Of a stretch of DNA of 64,000 nt, positions 35,321-44,357 are shown in pieces (the first letter of the stretch is position 1; every line of letters starts with the position of its first letter). The notes under the pieces are model-generated. The model searched no databases, was not told the origin of the DNA, and saw only the letters and a program-made list of their open reading frames with translations. The stretch covers positions 248,001 through 312,000 of the forward strand of contig CBDCLG010000009.1 of assembly GCA_965218625.1 (NCBI GenBank). The letters run 5' to 3'. The position numbers were made by a program, and so were the translations under genes. This DNA comes from Bin5 sp965218625 (lineage in GTDB: Bacteria; Chloroflexota; Anaerolineae; Caldilineales; Caldilineaceae).

Positions 35321-35524
35321 TTAACGGAAGGTGCGGGCGGCGTTGCGCCTTGCCTTCCTGATGGCCTTCTGCTTGTTGATGCGGCGGACCTCGCTCTTGG
35401 ACGTAAACCAGCGCTTTTGCCGCACGATGGGCAGGATACGAGCCTCGGCGACCGACTTGCGGAAGCGCCGCATCAGGCTCTCCTGGGACTCACCGGGTCT
35501 CAGTTCAACGCTTATCGCACTCAC
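35321..35524 (-). CDS. rpsU: 30S ribosomal protein S21
   Basis: 67 residues, the full bS21 length. SAISVELRPGESQESLMRRF is followed by KRWFTSKSEVRRINKQKAIR and a basic tail. It binds the 3' domain of 16S rRNA near the anti-Shine-Dalgarno region. Transcription should start at the promoter at 35603-35632, giving a leader that begins with a stem-loop. Confidence 0.96.
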   Translation of the reverse strand: MSAISVELRPGESQESLMRRFRKSVAEARILPIVRQKRWFTSKSEVRRINKQKAIRKARRNAARTFR

Positions 35525-35561
35525 CCCCTTCAGAAGGATTCCCTGAATCTAACAAAGCAAG

Positions 35562-35595
35562 CCTGCCAGCCCCATTGCTTCAAAAGACTGGCAGG
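35562..35595 (-). terminator. Stem-loop between the S1 gene and rpsU
   Basis: CCTGCCAG (35562-35569) pairs perfectly with CTGGCAGG (35588-35595), with an 18-nt loop. On the minus strand it is followed by a T-rich GCTTGCTTTGTT. It can serve as the S1-gene terminator, but because the next promoter lies upstream of it, it would also be the 5' end of the rpsU-infA message. Confidence 0.55.
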
Positions 35596-35602
35596 TTCTG
35601 TC

Positions 35603-35632
35603 ATTATAGTCGATGAATTACCGGGACTGCAA
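35603..35632 (-). promoter_or_regulatory. Sigma-70 promoter for rpsU-infA
   Basis: On the minus strand: TTGCAG (35632-35627), 18-bp spacer, TATAAT (35608-35603). The perfect -10 box and location between the S1 stop (35641) and rpsU make this a good promoter. The predicted start is near 35596. Confidence 0.65.
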
Positions 35633-35640
35633 ACTTTGAC

Positions 35641-37296
35641 TCATTCATCTTTATTTGATTCTCCTTGCTCCGCCCCATCTGCCGCCGGGTCGCCGGCGGC
35701 GACCGAATCCTCGGCCTTCGCGGCGGACTCCGAGTCGTCGGTCGAAGCTGCATCGGCCGCGGGTTCTGCAGAGGCTTCCTGCTCGTCGGTCGAGTCTTCC
35801 TCGGCCGCAGTCTCGGGGGAGGGTTCCGGCTCGGGAATGGAATCCGAGGAGGCTTCCGACCCGACACGGGATTCGGGTTCAGCTGCAGCTTCGCCGCTGG
35901 CATCCGATTCGCCGTCGGTCCCCGCCTCAACTGCGGTTGCCGCGGAGGCTTCCGGCCCGACCGAAGGGTCGTCGTCTTTCTCAGCAGAAGCCACACTGTC
36001 GAAATTCTCCGCTTCGGCCTCCAGCAGCGCCTGCCCGACGACCTCATCTGACTGACGCCGGCTCAAACCGATACGTTGCCGGTCCGGGTGGATACGCAGA
36101 ATCTTGACGGGAACGCGGTCGCCGCTGCTGACCATTTTCAGGGGTTCGGCGACCGTAATGTCGGCCAGTTCGCTGATGTGAATCAGACCTTCGATACCCG
36201 GTTCCAGTTGGGCGAAGGCGCCGAAATCGATGACACGCGTGATGGTGACCAGGATTGTATCGTTCAACTTGTAGCGTTCTTCGATGCTTTCCCAGGGATT
36301 CGACAGCAGCCGTTTGCGGCTGAGCGCGATACGGCTGCGCTCCGGGTCGAGGCGCAGGATTTCTACCTGGATGCGTTCGCCGACTTGCAGGACATCGCGC
36401 GGGTGGCTGACCGGCGTCCAGCCGATTTCGCTGACGTGGAGCAGGCCGTCGGCGCCGCCGATGTCGACGAAGGCGCCGAATGGACGCAGGCTGCGCACCT
36501 CGCCCTCGATGACTGCGCCTACGGTAAGCTCCTCGAACAGCTGCGCTTTGCGGCTGGCCCGGTATTCGCGTTCGGCCAGCCGGTAGGATAGCACAAGCCT
36601 CCGCCGCTGCCGTTCCACTTCGATTACCTTGACCGGCAGTTCCTGGCCGACGATCTGCTGAAGCCGCTCATTGCGCTGGTCTTCGTTCATGTTTCGCGGC
36701 AGTCCGACGACATGCGAAGCGGGGATGAATCCTCGCAAGTGTTCGAAGTCGGCCAGGAGACCGCCTTTATTGTAGCCGACGACCTTGCGGACTGTGATTT
36801 CACCGCGCTCAAGCATCTTTTCGGCGACAAGCCAGTCTTTTTTCTGCAAGGCATCGGCGATGCTCAGCACGAGCATGCCTTCGTTGGTCGTGAGTTTACT
36901 AACGACCACGGGCACTGTTTCGCCCTCGAGCATCGTGTCCACATATTCGGGTTCGAGCCGGTTCAAGTCCGACTGGGGCACAATGCCATCGCGCTTGGCG
37001 CCAATGTTCACCAGCAGCTCATTCGGGCGTACTTCGACTACAACGCCTTCGCGCAGATCACCGCGCTCGGGAAGGCTAAGGTCCTCTTCTTCGGCGAGAT
37101 ACTGTTCGAAAAGCATCTCATCGGACTGCTGCTCTTCACCGGGTTCCTCACCGGCATCCACTCCGGCATCCACACCGGCTTCCCCAACGGCTTCCCCAAC
37201 GGCTTCTTCACCGACTTCCTCACTGATTTGCTCTCCGACTTCTTCACTGACTTGCTCTTCGGCTTCGTCGCCAAACTGATTTGACTCTGGCATCAT
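35641..37296 (-). CDS. rpsA: 30S ribosomal protein S1-like protein, four S1 domains with acidic ends
   Basis: 551 residues from ATG 37296; 37293 is equally possible. Four S1 OB-fold repeats lie at about 80-148, 163-238, 259-328 and 345-413. Good motifs are GAFVDIGGADGLLHVSEI in domain 3 and GAFAQLEPGIEGLIHISEL in domain 4. Before them is a 60-residue Glu/Val/Gly repeat (EEVGE, GEAVGEAG units), and after them a 130-residue Asp/Glu/Ala/Ser tail; both are low-complexity and strongly acidic. It probably binds mRNA on the 30S subunit. The acidic extensions are unusual in size. A near-consensus promoter lies 92 bp upstream. Confidence 0.9.
   Translation of the reverse strand: MMPESNQFGDEAEEQVSEEVGEQISEEVGEEAVGEAVGEAGVDAGVDAGEEPGEEQQSDEMLFEQYLAEEEDLSLPERGDLREGVVVEVRPNELLVNIGAKRDGIVPQSDLNRLEPEYVDTMLEGETVPVVVSKLTTNEGMLVLSIADALQKKDWLVAEKMLERGEITVRKVVGYNKGGLLADFEHLRGFIPASHVVGLPRNMNEDQRNERLQQIVGQELPVKVIEVERQRRRLVLSYRLAEREYRASRKAQLFEELTVGAVIEGEVRSLRPFGAFVDIGGADGLLHVSEIGWTPVSHPRDVLQVGERIQVEILRLDPERSRIALSRKRLLSNPWESIEERYKLNDTILVTITRVIDFGAFAQLEPGIEGLIHISELADITVAEPLKMVSSGDRVPVKILRIHPDRQRIGLSRRQSDEVVGQALLEAEAENFDSVASAEKDDDPSVGPEASAATAVEAGTDGESDASGEAAAEPESRVGSEASSDSIPEPEPSPETAAEEDSTDEQEASAEPAADAASTDDSESAAKAEDSVAAGDPAADGAEQGESNKDE
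37150..37270. repeat. Low-complexity coding repeat in the S1 N-terminus
   Basis: Degenerate 9- to 18-bp units on the plus strand (CCGGCATCCACT, CCGGCTTCCCCAACGG, GACTTCTTCACTGA) encode EEVGE/EAVGEA-type repeats on the minus strand. Such runs expand and contract by slippage. Confidence 0.6.
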
Positions 37297-37387
37297 CGCA
37301 TTGTCCACCTGTGAGTTAGAGATAAGATTGCAGCAGAACACGGCAGGCCGCACGGTGCGGGCCTGAGCAAAACGCATATTCCTTCAT

Positions 37388-37416
37388 TATAGCGACCTAT
37401 TTTGGTACAGTCAAGG
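37388..37416 (-). promoter_or_regulatory. Strong sigma-70 promoter of the S1 gene
   Basis: On the minus strand: TTGACT (37416-37411), exactly 17 bp, TATAAT (37393-37388). Eleven of twelve bases match consensus. It lies 92 bp upstream of the S1 start. Confidence 0.85.
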
Positions 37417-37502
37417 GGGGAAATTTCCTCTTTTGTACAAGTTTTTGGTTGGAAAAGCGCGCGGAATCGGGAGAAGAGAGATAAGAGACAGGGAGATCAA
37501 GT

Positions 37503-39152
37503 CTACTTATCGTCGCTCTGTGCAGCCCGCGATTCTCCGTTCGCGGAATCCTTATCGTCCTGCAGCCGCGAAAGTGCACCGCGAATCTGTGTCCAGGCCC
37601 GCTTCAGGAGGGGGAGCGCCTCCGCTTCCGTGCTGCTGCGGGCGAATTCGACGCGCACGAATCCGGCGGTCAGTCTGACAACGGCCTCTTCATCTTCGTT
37701 CTCAATTCTGTTGGCGAGGCGGGCCTGAAAGCGATGCGGCGTCTCACCGGGGCGCCGGCGCAGGCCGTGCACGGCCGCGTTTTCCAGGGTTGACCGGTAG
37801 AAGTATCGCACCTGCTCATCGGGCGGCAGGCGGCCAAGGGTAAGGTCGTCCAGCCAGCGACGCAGGCGCGAGCGGCCAGATCTGCCCCCTTCCGGGTGGG
37901 CCGGCTGCAGCGAACGCGAGCGCCATTCGTTGAATGCGACGCCGATCTGTTGCCAGCCGCGCAAGAACTGGCGCAACCAGGCCAGCAGAAGGTTGAAGTT
38001 CACGCCGCGCCCCTGCAGGTAAATGTACGTCGCATAGCCGAGGAGGAGGGCCACGATGATCCAGAAGATCGTGCCTCCCAGCCAGGGCGGCGCCTCGGGA
38101 GGCTGGGCCTGCTCGAACTGGGGCGGTTCGATTTGGCTTGGTGGAGGCGGAGACTCTTCAACAGGCTCCTCGCCCTCGCCGAAGAGCAGGGCAATCAGCC
38201 CGATCAGCAGCCCCAGTATCATAAACATGAAGGTGGACAGCGCGCGGAACAGGAATCCCATCAACTGTGCCAGCCGGAATGTCCCGCCCAGCGGCATAAG
38301 GAATGCGAAAACTGCCACAACCAGCAGAAGGCCGAAGGCATAGAAAGGCCAGTTGCGCGTGATCGAGGCTTCGCTGGGGAGTTTCGCCAGTTGCCATCGG
38401 GCTCTCAAAGCGGCGAGATGTCCGAAAGTCAGCAGGAGCAGACCCAGCAGAAAATAGACGATGGCCGCGCCGATGACGCCGCCGGCGATATCCTGGCGCA
38501 TGAGCGCGAAGAAACCGTTCGCGCCCATGCCGACCTGGCTGGCCGCGGTGAGCAGGATGAGAACCATTCCCCCCATTGCCCAGCGTTCGCTGAACCGGCG
38601 GACGAGGGCGCGGCGGTCGCTCTGGATGCGATGATCGTCGCCGCTGACCGGCCTGGAGGCCGCGTCCAGGTCTATCAGCTCGTCCGCCTGCAGCCCCATC
38701 GCCAGGAAGTCGTTGGTCACCAGAATGGCCATTCCCCACGCGATCAGGATCAGGAACGAATTGACGACGAAGTGCAGCGTCAGCAAAACGCCGAAGGGTT
38801 GCAGGAGCAACGACGCCAGGTCGGGCAAGCCCTCAACGGCTATCCAAAGCGCGACGCGGGCGATAGAGAGGATCAGCCCGAGCTCGGCCAGCCGAAAGGA
38901 GGCGGTTCGCCGCGGACGCTGAGACGGTCGCACAAGAATTGTTGTTGTGTAGCCGCCGATGAGCGCCGAGCCGATCGAAGTGATGCGGAGGAGGGCAATA
39001 TACGCAGGTGGGAGGCCGGGCGCGATGTGTTGAATGAACGAGGTCATCGCAACGAGGATACAGCCGACCAGCGCCGCAATGATTGCGGGACGCAGCAGCG
39101 AGTCGTGCCAGGCATGGTCAAAGGTTAATCCCGCACCGTTTGTCTGTGTCAT
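37503..39152 (-). CDS. DUF4129 domain membrane protein
   Basis: 549 residues from ATG 39152, which overlaps the upstream DUF58 stop (ATGA). About ten hydrophobic segments occupy residues 20-370. A proline-rich stretch (PPPPSQIEPPQFEQAQPPEAPP) precedes a last membrane helix, and the C-terminal cytosolic domain has YFYRSTLENAAVHGLRRRPG, typical of DUF4129. Such proteins are usually found with DUF58 and MoxR genes, as here. The cluster is linked in other bacteria to envelope or transglutaminase-type processing, but no transglutaminase domain is seen in this chain. Confidence 0.8.
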   Translation of the reverse strand: MTQTNGAGLTFDHAWHDSLLRPAIIAALVGCILVAMTSFIQHIAPGLPPAYIALLRITSIGSALIGGYTTTILVRPSQRPRRTASFRLAELGLILSIARVALWIAVEGLPDLASLLLQPFGVLLTLHFVVNSFLILIAWGMAILVTNDFLAMGLQADELIDLDAASRPVSGDDHRIQSDRRALVRRFSERWAMGGMVLILLTAASQVGMGANGFFALMRQDIAGGVIGAAIVYFLLGLLLLTFGHLAALRARWQLAKLPSEASITRNWPFYAFGLLLVVAVFAFLMPLGGTFRLAQLMGFLFRALSTFMFMILGLLIGLIALLFGEGEEPVEESPPPPSQIEPPQFEQAQPPEAPPWLGGTIFWIIVALLLGYATYIYLQGRGVNFNLLLAWLRQFLRGWQQIGVAFNEWRSRSLQPAHPEGGRSGRSRLRRWLDDLTLGRLPPDEQVRYFYRSTLENAAVHGLRRRPGETPHRFQARLANRIENEDEEAVVRLTAGFVRVEFARSSTEAEALPLLKRAWTQIRGALSRLQDDKDSANGESRAAQSDDK

Positions 39153-40438
39153 CCGTCGTGCGCCTGTCGCTGCAAGCCGAGCAGGTCCGATTCCCAGACG
39201 ACCTGATGGGCGGAGACACCCAACGTGTCCGCCTGCTTCTGGACGCGTTTGAACTGGGGTTGGAGTGTGCAAACCAGGGCGAAGACGTTGAGGCCGCGGC
39301 GGTACATGCCGTGGAGGACCCAGATCAAGTTCTCGGTCAGGCGGGGCGTTACGACCAGCAGCGTCGAGCCCCAGCCAAGGTTCGCCACGCGGTGAGGCAG
39401 CCAGGCAGAAAGGGCTATCGGGGAGCTCTGTTCTCGTGTGGAGGAAAGCCGCTCCTCCGGGCCGGCCGATGCGCCGTTACGACGGGGCGGCGCGTCCGGT
39501 TCATCTTTGCGGGGGTCACGCAGCTGGATGCGGGCCAGAATTTCGAGAATTCCCATCAGATGCCCCCGCCCGTTACGGGAGGGAACGGCCAGGACCTCCG
39601 CGCCGGAGTGCGGGTCTTCTCCGTTGCTGATGAATCCGACTTCCTGCCGCTGCTCGGCCACATGGCTGGCGAGAGACGCGGCCAAAACGATGGCCCACTC
39701 GCTGCCGCTGTACTCCTCGCGGTAGGGGAATCCGCTTCGGTCCAGGTCAAGTACAATCGTCGAGTTGAGAGCCATTGAGGGCTGGTATTTCTTGACCAGC
39801 AGCGTGTCCTCGTGGGCGCTGGCGCGCCAGTGGATGTGGCGCATGCTGTCGCCGGTTGTATACGGGCGCACGCCGGACATGCGGGCAGGGTCCTGGAAGA
39901 GACGCTGCCGGCTGCGCATGTCGCCGAAGGGCAAGAGGCTGGGCAGCCCGAGGTCGGAAAGGGAATGAACTTTCGGGTAGACGGTCAGGAAATGCGGACT
40001 TGTCTCTTGCCAGGAGGATTCGGCGAATCCGAACAGGTCGCCGGTGTGGAGACTGAGCGGGCCGATTTCATAGTAGCCGCGGCGGTGGCAGTGGAGCGCG
40101 AAGCGGCGTTGGGTCAGTGACCGTCCGCCGACGCTGATAATGGTGCTGTAGTGCTCGACCGCCTTGAGGTCGATGGGGATGTTTTCGTTGAGTCGCAGCC
40201 AGGGGATTGGCAGGCGGCTGCGGTTGTGGAAGTTGATGTCGCTGCGGATTGCTTCGCCGGCGAAGGCTTTGGCCGGCATGCGCCGCGAGATCGTCAGGTT
40301 GCGCAGGCTGCGCCGCGTCCACCAGTGGCTGATCAGCCAGACGCCGCCAACGACATAGAAGAGATAGTAGATCCAGTCGAGCCTCAGGAAAACGGCAATT
40401 GCGAAGAGGAATAGAAGGAGGAAGAAGAGATCGAACAA
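39149..40438 (-). CDS. DUF58 domain protein
   Basis: 429 residues from TTG 40438 (GGAGTAG upstream), chosen because the residues further upstream are basic and overlap the moxR frame. Two hydrophobic segments (FFLLLFLFAIAVFL and YLFYVVGGVWLI) anchor it. The DUF58 core is VRPYTTGDSMRHIHWRASAH and LLVKKYQPSMALNSTIVLDLD, a vWA-like fold. It probably works with the MoxR ATPase encoded just upstream; the stop of moxR is four bases away. Function in this organism is unknown. Confidence 0.85.
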   Translation of the reverse strand: MFDLFFLLLFLFAIAVFLRLDWIYYLFYVVGGVWLISHWWTRRSLRNLTISRRMPAKAFAGEAIRSDINFHNRSRLPIPWLRLNENIPIDLKAVEHYSTIISVGGRSLTQRRFALHCHRRGYYEIGPLSLHTGDLFGFAESSWQETSPHFLTVYPKVHSLSDLGLPSLLPFGDMRSRQRLFQDPARMSGVRPYTTGDSMRHIHWRASAHEDTLLVKKYQPSMALNSTIVLDLDRSGFPYREEYSGSEWAIVLAASLASHVAEQRQEVGFISNGEDPHSGAEVLAVPSRNGRGHLMGILEILARIQLRDPRKDEPDAPPRRNGASAGPEERLSSTREQSSPIALSAWLPHRVANLGWGSTLLVVTPRLTENLIWVLHGMYRRGLNVFALVCTLQPQFKRVQKQADTLGVSAHQVVWESDLLGLQRQAHDG

Positions 40439-40442
40439 TCTG

Positions 40443-41429
40443 CTACTCCGGCACGGCAGCTGGGGGGGGCGCCGCCAGCTCTTCTGACTCGTCACCCAGG
40501 TCGAGAGCGGCCTCCTCCAGCAACTCGGTGATAATTTGCTCGGCCGATCGACCGCGCAGGGCCGAATCGGGTCGCACGATGCAGCGATGCGGCAATGCCA
40601 GCGGCGCCAGGGCTTGAACGTCGTCCGGCAGTGCGTAGTCGCGGCCGCGCAAGGCTGCCCTGGCCTGTGCGCCGCGGTAGAGCGCCAGCGATCCGCGCGG
40701 GCTGGCGCCGAGCGCGAGGTCTGCATGACTGCGGGTCGCCTGGACCAGCGCTACGATATAGTCGCGGATGCTGTCGGCGACGGTTACGTTCCAGATCTGT
40801 TCGGACAGATCGGGCAGATTGTGCCCGTCCACGATCGCGCTGAGGTTTTCGATGGGATGGCGGTGTCCGAGATTGATCAGCATCTCTGCCTCTTGGCCGT
40901 CGGTCAGATAGCCGAGACTGAGTTTGAAGAGGAAGCGGTCGAGCTGGGCTTCGGGCAGGGGGAAGGTGCCCTCGTACTCGACAGGATTCTGGGTGGCGAT
41001 AACCATGAAAGGGCGGGGCAGGGGGCGGGTTACGCCGTCGGCGGTGATCTGTTGCTCGCCCATGCATTCGAGCAGCGCGGCCTGCGTACGCGGGGTGGCG
41101 CGGTTGATTTCGTCTGCGAGGAGAATATGGGTGAAGGCGGGGCCGGCGATGAACTGGAACTGGCGCGTTTCCTGGTTGAAGATGCTGGTGCCTGTGATGT
41201 CGCTGGGCAGCAGGTCCGGCGTGCACTGCAAGCGGCGGAAGTCGACGCCGAGGCTGACGGCAAGCGCGCGCGCCATCATTGTTTTGCCTACGCCGGGCAC
41301 GTCCTCCAGCAGGACGTGCCCTTCGCATAGCAGGGCGATCAGGAGGTGCTCGATCACCTCTTCCTTGCCGACGATTACGCCGCCGACATTGTCCAGGACG
41401 CCGCGCGTGAATTCCCGTGCGTTTTGCAT
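40443..41429 (-). CDS. MoxR-family AAA ATPase
   Basis: 328 residues from ATG 41429 with AAAGGAA upstream. Walker A is EDVPGVGKTMMARAL (about residue 44), Walker B HILLADEINRATPRTQ, sensor 1 MVIATQNPVEYEG, and the AAA lid has ASPRGSLALYRGAQARAAL. MoxR ATPases act as chaperones that insert cofactors or mature vWA-domain partners; the DUF58 and DUF4129 genes downstream are the expected partners. First gene of a three-gene operon. Confidence 0.92.
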   Translation of the reverse strand: MQNAREFTRGVLDNVGGVIVGKEEVIEHLLIALLCEGHVLLEDVPGVGKTMMARALAVSLGVDFRRLQCTPDLLPSDITGTSIFNQETRQFQFIAGPAFTHILLADEINRATPRTQAALLECMGEQQITADGVTRPLPRPFMVIATQNPVEYEGTFPLPEAQLDRFLFKLSLGYLTDGQEAEMLINLGHRHPIENLSAIVDGHNLPDLSEQIWNVTVADSIRDYIVALVQATRSHADLALGASPRGSLALYRGAQARAALRGRDYALPDDVQALAPLALPHRCIVRPDSALRGRSAEQIITELLEEAALDLGDESEELAAPPPAAVPE

Positions 41430-41664
41430 GCAGTTCCTTTGCTCGTGAGCCGGGGCGGGCCCCGCCGCCGCACCTCCGTCCGGCAAAGCAACTGTGGGTC
41501 TCAACCAGGGAGCGCTATTGCCTACTGAGGCCAATCCTGTCCTGCAATCGGGGCGCAGGCCGGTCATGTGCGCCGATTGTACCCCAATATCGCGGGCAGA
41601 GCGAACCGGTCGGGGGCGGTGGCGCAAGCCGTTGCTATCGGGACGGCAGAATCGGCTGAATTCT

Positions 41665-41693
41665 TTGACCGGAGAACTGCATTGTGCTATCGT
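41665..41693 (+). promoter_or_regulatory. tRNA-Arg promoter
   Basis: TTGACC (41665-41670), 17-bp spacer, TATCGT (41688-41693). The predicted start near 41700 leaves about 19 nt of leader before the tRNA. Confidence 0.65.
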
Positions 41694-41718
41694 CTTCAAC
41701 CGAAGGCAACGGTTGTTT

Positions 41719-41791
41719 GCCCCCGTAGCTCAGAGGATAGAGCAGAGGTTTCCTAAACCTTTGGCCGTAGGTTCGACTCCTACCGGGGGCG
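41719..41791 (+). tRNA. tRNA-Arg (anticodon CCT)
   Basis: All arms fold: acceptor GCCCCCG with CGGGGGC, D stem GCTC/GAGC, anticodon stem GAGGT/ACCTT around the loop TTCCTAA, T stem GTAGG/CCTAC with TTCGACT, discriminator G. The anticodon CCT reads AGG (Arg). The 3' CCA is not encoded. 73 nt. Confidence 0.96.
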
Positions 41792-41893
41792 CTCATCTGG
41801 GATGTTTGCCAGATCTACAGGCAGAAAAGTGAGGAGAAACGGCCTCTCTCCTCACGTTCCTCCCATGTTTTGCAATTCAACTGGAAAGATCGT

Positions 41894-43372
41894 TCAGGCC
41901 TGCGTTGTGAGCGGGTAAAGGTCTCGGCCGAGACGACGGAAGGGCAGATCGCGCAGGCTGTGGACGCTCGGCTCGGCCACGACGTGGATCGGGCCTGCCC
42001 ACGATTCGAAACCGGCGCGAAAGTGGGCGCTGGATTTGACGCTGATGTAGCGCATCCCGCGCGGTTCGAGACCGAGAGTGCGTGAAAACGCGGTATCGAA
42101 AGGCTGTTCCCGCAGGCTGACCAGCAGGACGTGGATGCCGCCCTGGACGATGTGGGCGGAGGGCCCCATATTGCCGCTCAAGCCGGCGTACATCGGCCCG
42201 TCGTACTGGAATGCGCCGTCCGAAAGTGCGACCACCTGCGCGTCCATCGACACAGGTGTGCCTTGCAGCGGCGACGATTTGGCGCCGACCTCCAATTCCA
42301 GGCGTGCGCCTACGCCGGCTTGCCGGCACTGCGCGACGGCTTCGGGGTCAACGATGTAGAGAATGCAGGCATCCTGAAGGTTCATCTCGATAAAGGTTCG
42401 CAAGACGCCGGTGCTGTCTCCCGGCGATCCGCCACCGGGGTTGTCGCACATGTCTGCCAGAATGACTGGGAACTGTCCGGCGGCGTGCGCAGTCTCCAGG
42501 GCGACGAGTGCGGAAGGCATCTCGAGCTGCCACTGCTCGCGGCGGGCGTAGATCCATTCACCCAGCCGGTTGGCGCATGCCTGTGAGAGGGCAAGATCGT
42601 TGTCGGTAACGAAGTAGACTGAGGCCCCCATATCGGGCACATCGGCGAGGAAGAAGCAGGTGGCGATCGAGCCACAGACTACGCCCTGCTGGCTCTCGAT
42701 GCGATGGAGTTCTGCGATGGCGTCGCGCATGGGCGGGTGCGCGGTGACCTGGTTCAGGCCCCAGACCATGGGAATCTGATGGAGCGCCATGGTCGGACGG
42801 AGGCCGCCGCGGGCGATGCGGGCCAGGACATCGGCGCATTCGCGGCCGCGCGGGGCCATATCGACCTCGGGATAGGTCTCGCGGCCGATCAAGACGTCTG
42901 CCATCGACACCATCTGTCGCGAGACATTGGAGTGAATGTCGAGTTGGGCCAGGACCGGCACGTCCGGCCCGACCGTTTCGCGAACGGCGGCCAGGATATG
43001 GCCCTCGGCATCGGCCAGCCCGTCGGGCGCTTCGAGATCGCCGACTGCCATCGAGCCGTGCAGTTCGAGCAGGACGCCGTCCAACGGCAGCGCAGCGGCG
43101 ATCCCTTGCAGCATCCGGCCAAGGATTTCGTCATACAGGGGTCGCGGGGTCGGCGCGCTCGGCTGCGGTGAGGCGAACAGGGTCGGAATCAGGTCGAAGC
43201 AGTGGGCGTCTGCCCCGGCGATGAAGCCTCCGATCGGGGTATTCGTGCGCTTGAAGGCGTGCAGGATACCTTCGCCTTCAAGCAGAAAGCGTTCCTCGTA
43301 GCTCTGGCGGTTCGTCTGCACCGGTGTGAAGGTGCTGCTTTCGTGGCTTATGCCGCCGATGGCAACTCTCAT
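41894..43372 (-). CDS. M81 family metallopeptidase (MlrC-like)
   Basis: 492 residues from ATG 43372 with AGAGAGGG upstream. The N-terminal DUF1485 domain begins MRVAIGGISHESSTFTPVQT. Motifs are DGVLLELHGSMAVGD, AQLDIHSNVS with metal-type Asp and His, and ILADMCDNPGGGSPGDST. The C-terminal MlrC domain follows (SDGAFQYDGPMYAG). The founding family member opens linearised microcystin. In this catabolic cluster the substrate is unknown. Last gene of a minus-strand operon with an SDR. Confidence 0.88.
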   Translation of the reverse strand: MRVAIGGISHESSTFTPVQTNRQSYEERFLLEGEGILHAFKRTNTPIGGFIAGADAHCFDLIPTLFASPQPSAPTPRPLYDEILGRMLQGIAAALPLDGVLLELHGSMAVGDLEAPDGLADAEGHILAAVRETVGPDVPVLAQLDIHSNVSRQMVSMADVLIGRETYPEVDMAPRGRECADVLARIARGGLRPTMALHQIPMVWGLNQVTAHPPMRDAIAELHRIESQQGVVCGSIATCFFLADVPDMGASVYFVTDNDLALSQACANRLGEWIYARREQWQLEMPSALVALETAHAAGQFPVILADMCDNPGGGSPGDSTGVLRTFIEMNLQDACILYIVDPEAVAQCRQAGVGARLELEVGAKSSPLQGTPVSMDAQVVALSDGAFQYDGPMYAGLSGNMGPSAHIVQGGIHVLLVSLREQPFDTAFSRTLGLEPRGMRYISVKSSAHFRAGFESWAGPIHVVAEPSVHSLRDLPFRRLGRDLYPLTTQA

Positions 43373-43455
43373 GGCACGACCCTCTCTTTGGCGCTGGGAC
43401 CAGGGTCCCTTTCCTCTCTCGCTACAAGCATTCCAGGAGGCGGTCCTGGGTCGGC

Positions 43456-44253
43456 TCAGTTGTCGGCGGCCGGTTCGGGCAGCACAAGTCCGTGGACGAA
43501 GCCGCCGTCGACGCGCAGTATCGTGCCGGTGACGTAGTCGGCGTCGTCGCTGGCGAGATAGGCGGCGGCCTTGCCGATATCCTCGGGCACGCCCATCCGG
43601 CCCCAGGGGATGCGCCGGCCGCCCTCGGCGATGTCCTCTTCGCTGTAATGCTTGCGCTCCCCGGGCGTGTCGATCCAGCCGGGGTTGATCACGTTTACAT
43701 TGATGCGGTCTGCGGCCAGCTCGGCGGCCATGGTGCGGGCAAGGTGGTTGATGGCCGCTTTGGACATATTGTAGGCGCTGCTGGCGGGAAAGGCGATCTC
43801 CTCGTGGATCGAGCTGATGACAACGATTTTGCCGCGGCTGCGCCCGAGCTGCGGCTGTCTCAGCATCTGCTGCGCGGCCAGCTGGCAAGTGTGGAATACG
43901 CCGAACTGTGTGACCTCGAACGTGCGCATCATGTTCTCCCATTTGGCCTCGACAACTGTCTCGCGCACGGAGACCGCCGCGTTGGCGACGGCAACGTCAA
44001 CGCGGCCGAATTTCTCGACCGCGGCGTCGAACATCGCCTCGATCGCGGCGCGGTCGGCCACGTCGGCCTGCCAGACGAGGGCTTCGCCGCCCAGCTGGCG
44101 GACCTGCTCGGCCGCGCTCTCGGCTTCAGCCTTGTGAAAGCGGTAGTTCACGACCACATTCGCGCCCTCCTCGGCCAGGCTGAGGGCGATACCGCGCCCG
44201 ATTCCGAGCGACGCCCCGGTGACCAGGGCGGTCTTGCCTTCAAAGCGTTTCAT
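43456..44253 (-). CDS. SDR family oxidoreductase (glucose 1-dehydrogenase-like)
   Basis: 265-residue classical SDR. TGASLGIGRGIA is the cofactor site, followed by NYRFHKAEAESAA (Arg after the second strand suggests NADP), ANAAVS in place of NNAG, VVISSIHEEIAFP, YNMSKAA (YxxxK) and INPGWIDTPGERK. Oxidation of a sugar or polyol is likely from the company of a Gfo/Idh enzyme and a glycosidase-like gene. Starts 83 bp upstream of the M81 gene. Confidence 0.9.
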   Translation of the reverse strand: MKRFEGKTALVTGASLGIGRGIALSLAEEGANVVVNYRFHKAEAESAAEQVRQLGGEALVWQADVADRAAIEAMFDAAVEKFGRVDVAVANAAVSVRETVVEAKWENMMRTFEVTQFGVFHTCQLAAQQMLRQPQLGRSRGKIVVISSIHEEIAFPASSAYNMSKAAINHLARTMAAELAADRINVNVINPGWIDTPGERKHYSEEDIAEGGRRIPWGRMGVPEDIGKAAAYLASDDADYVTGTILRVDGGFVHGLVLPEPAADN

Positions 44254-44357
44254 GTTGAAGCTCCGTCCTCTTTGCGATCAAATGTGCGGTGCATTATGGG
44301 ATCCATTTCGTTCGCGTGTCGCGACAAGGCATAGTCCCTGGCGAACTGTCGCTGGGT

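Noticed and set aside
37150..37270. Short repeated units that could suggest a CRISPR array
   Set aside because: Units are contiguous, degenerate and in frame with the S1 protein; there are no spacers.
37896..39128. Plus-strand open frame of 410 codons opposite the DUF4129 gene
   Set aside because: Composition (Gln/Glu/Arg/Gly) is that of an antisense shadow, while the minus strand encodes clear membrane helices.
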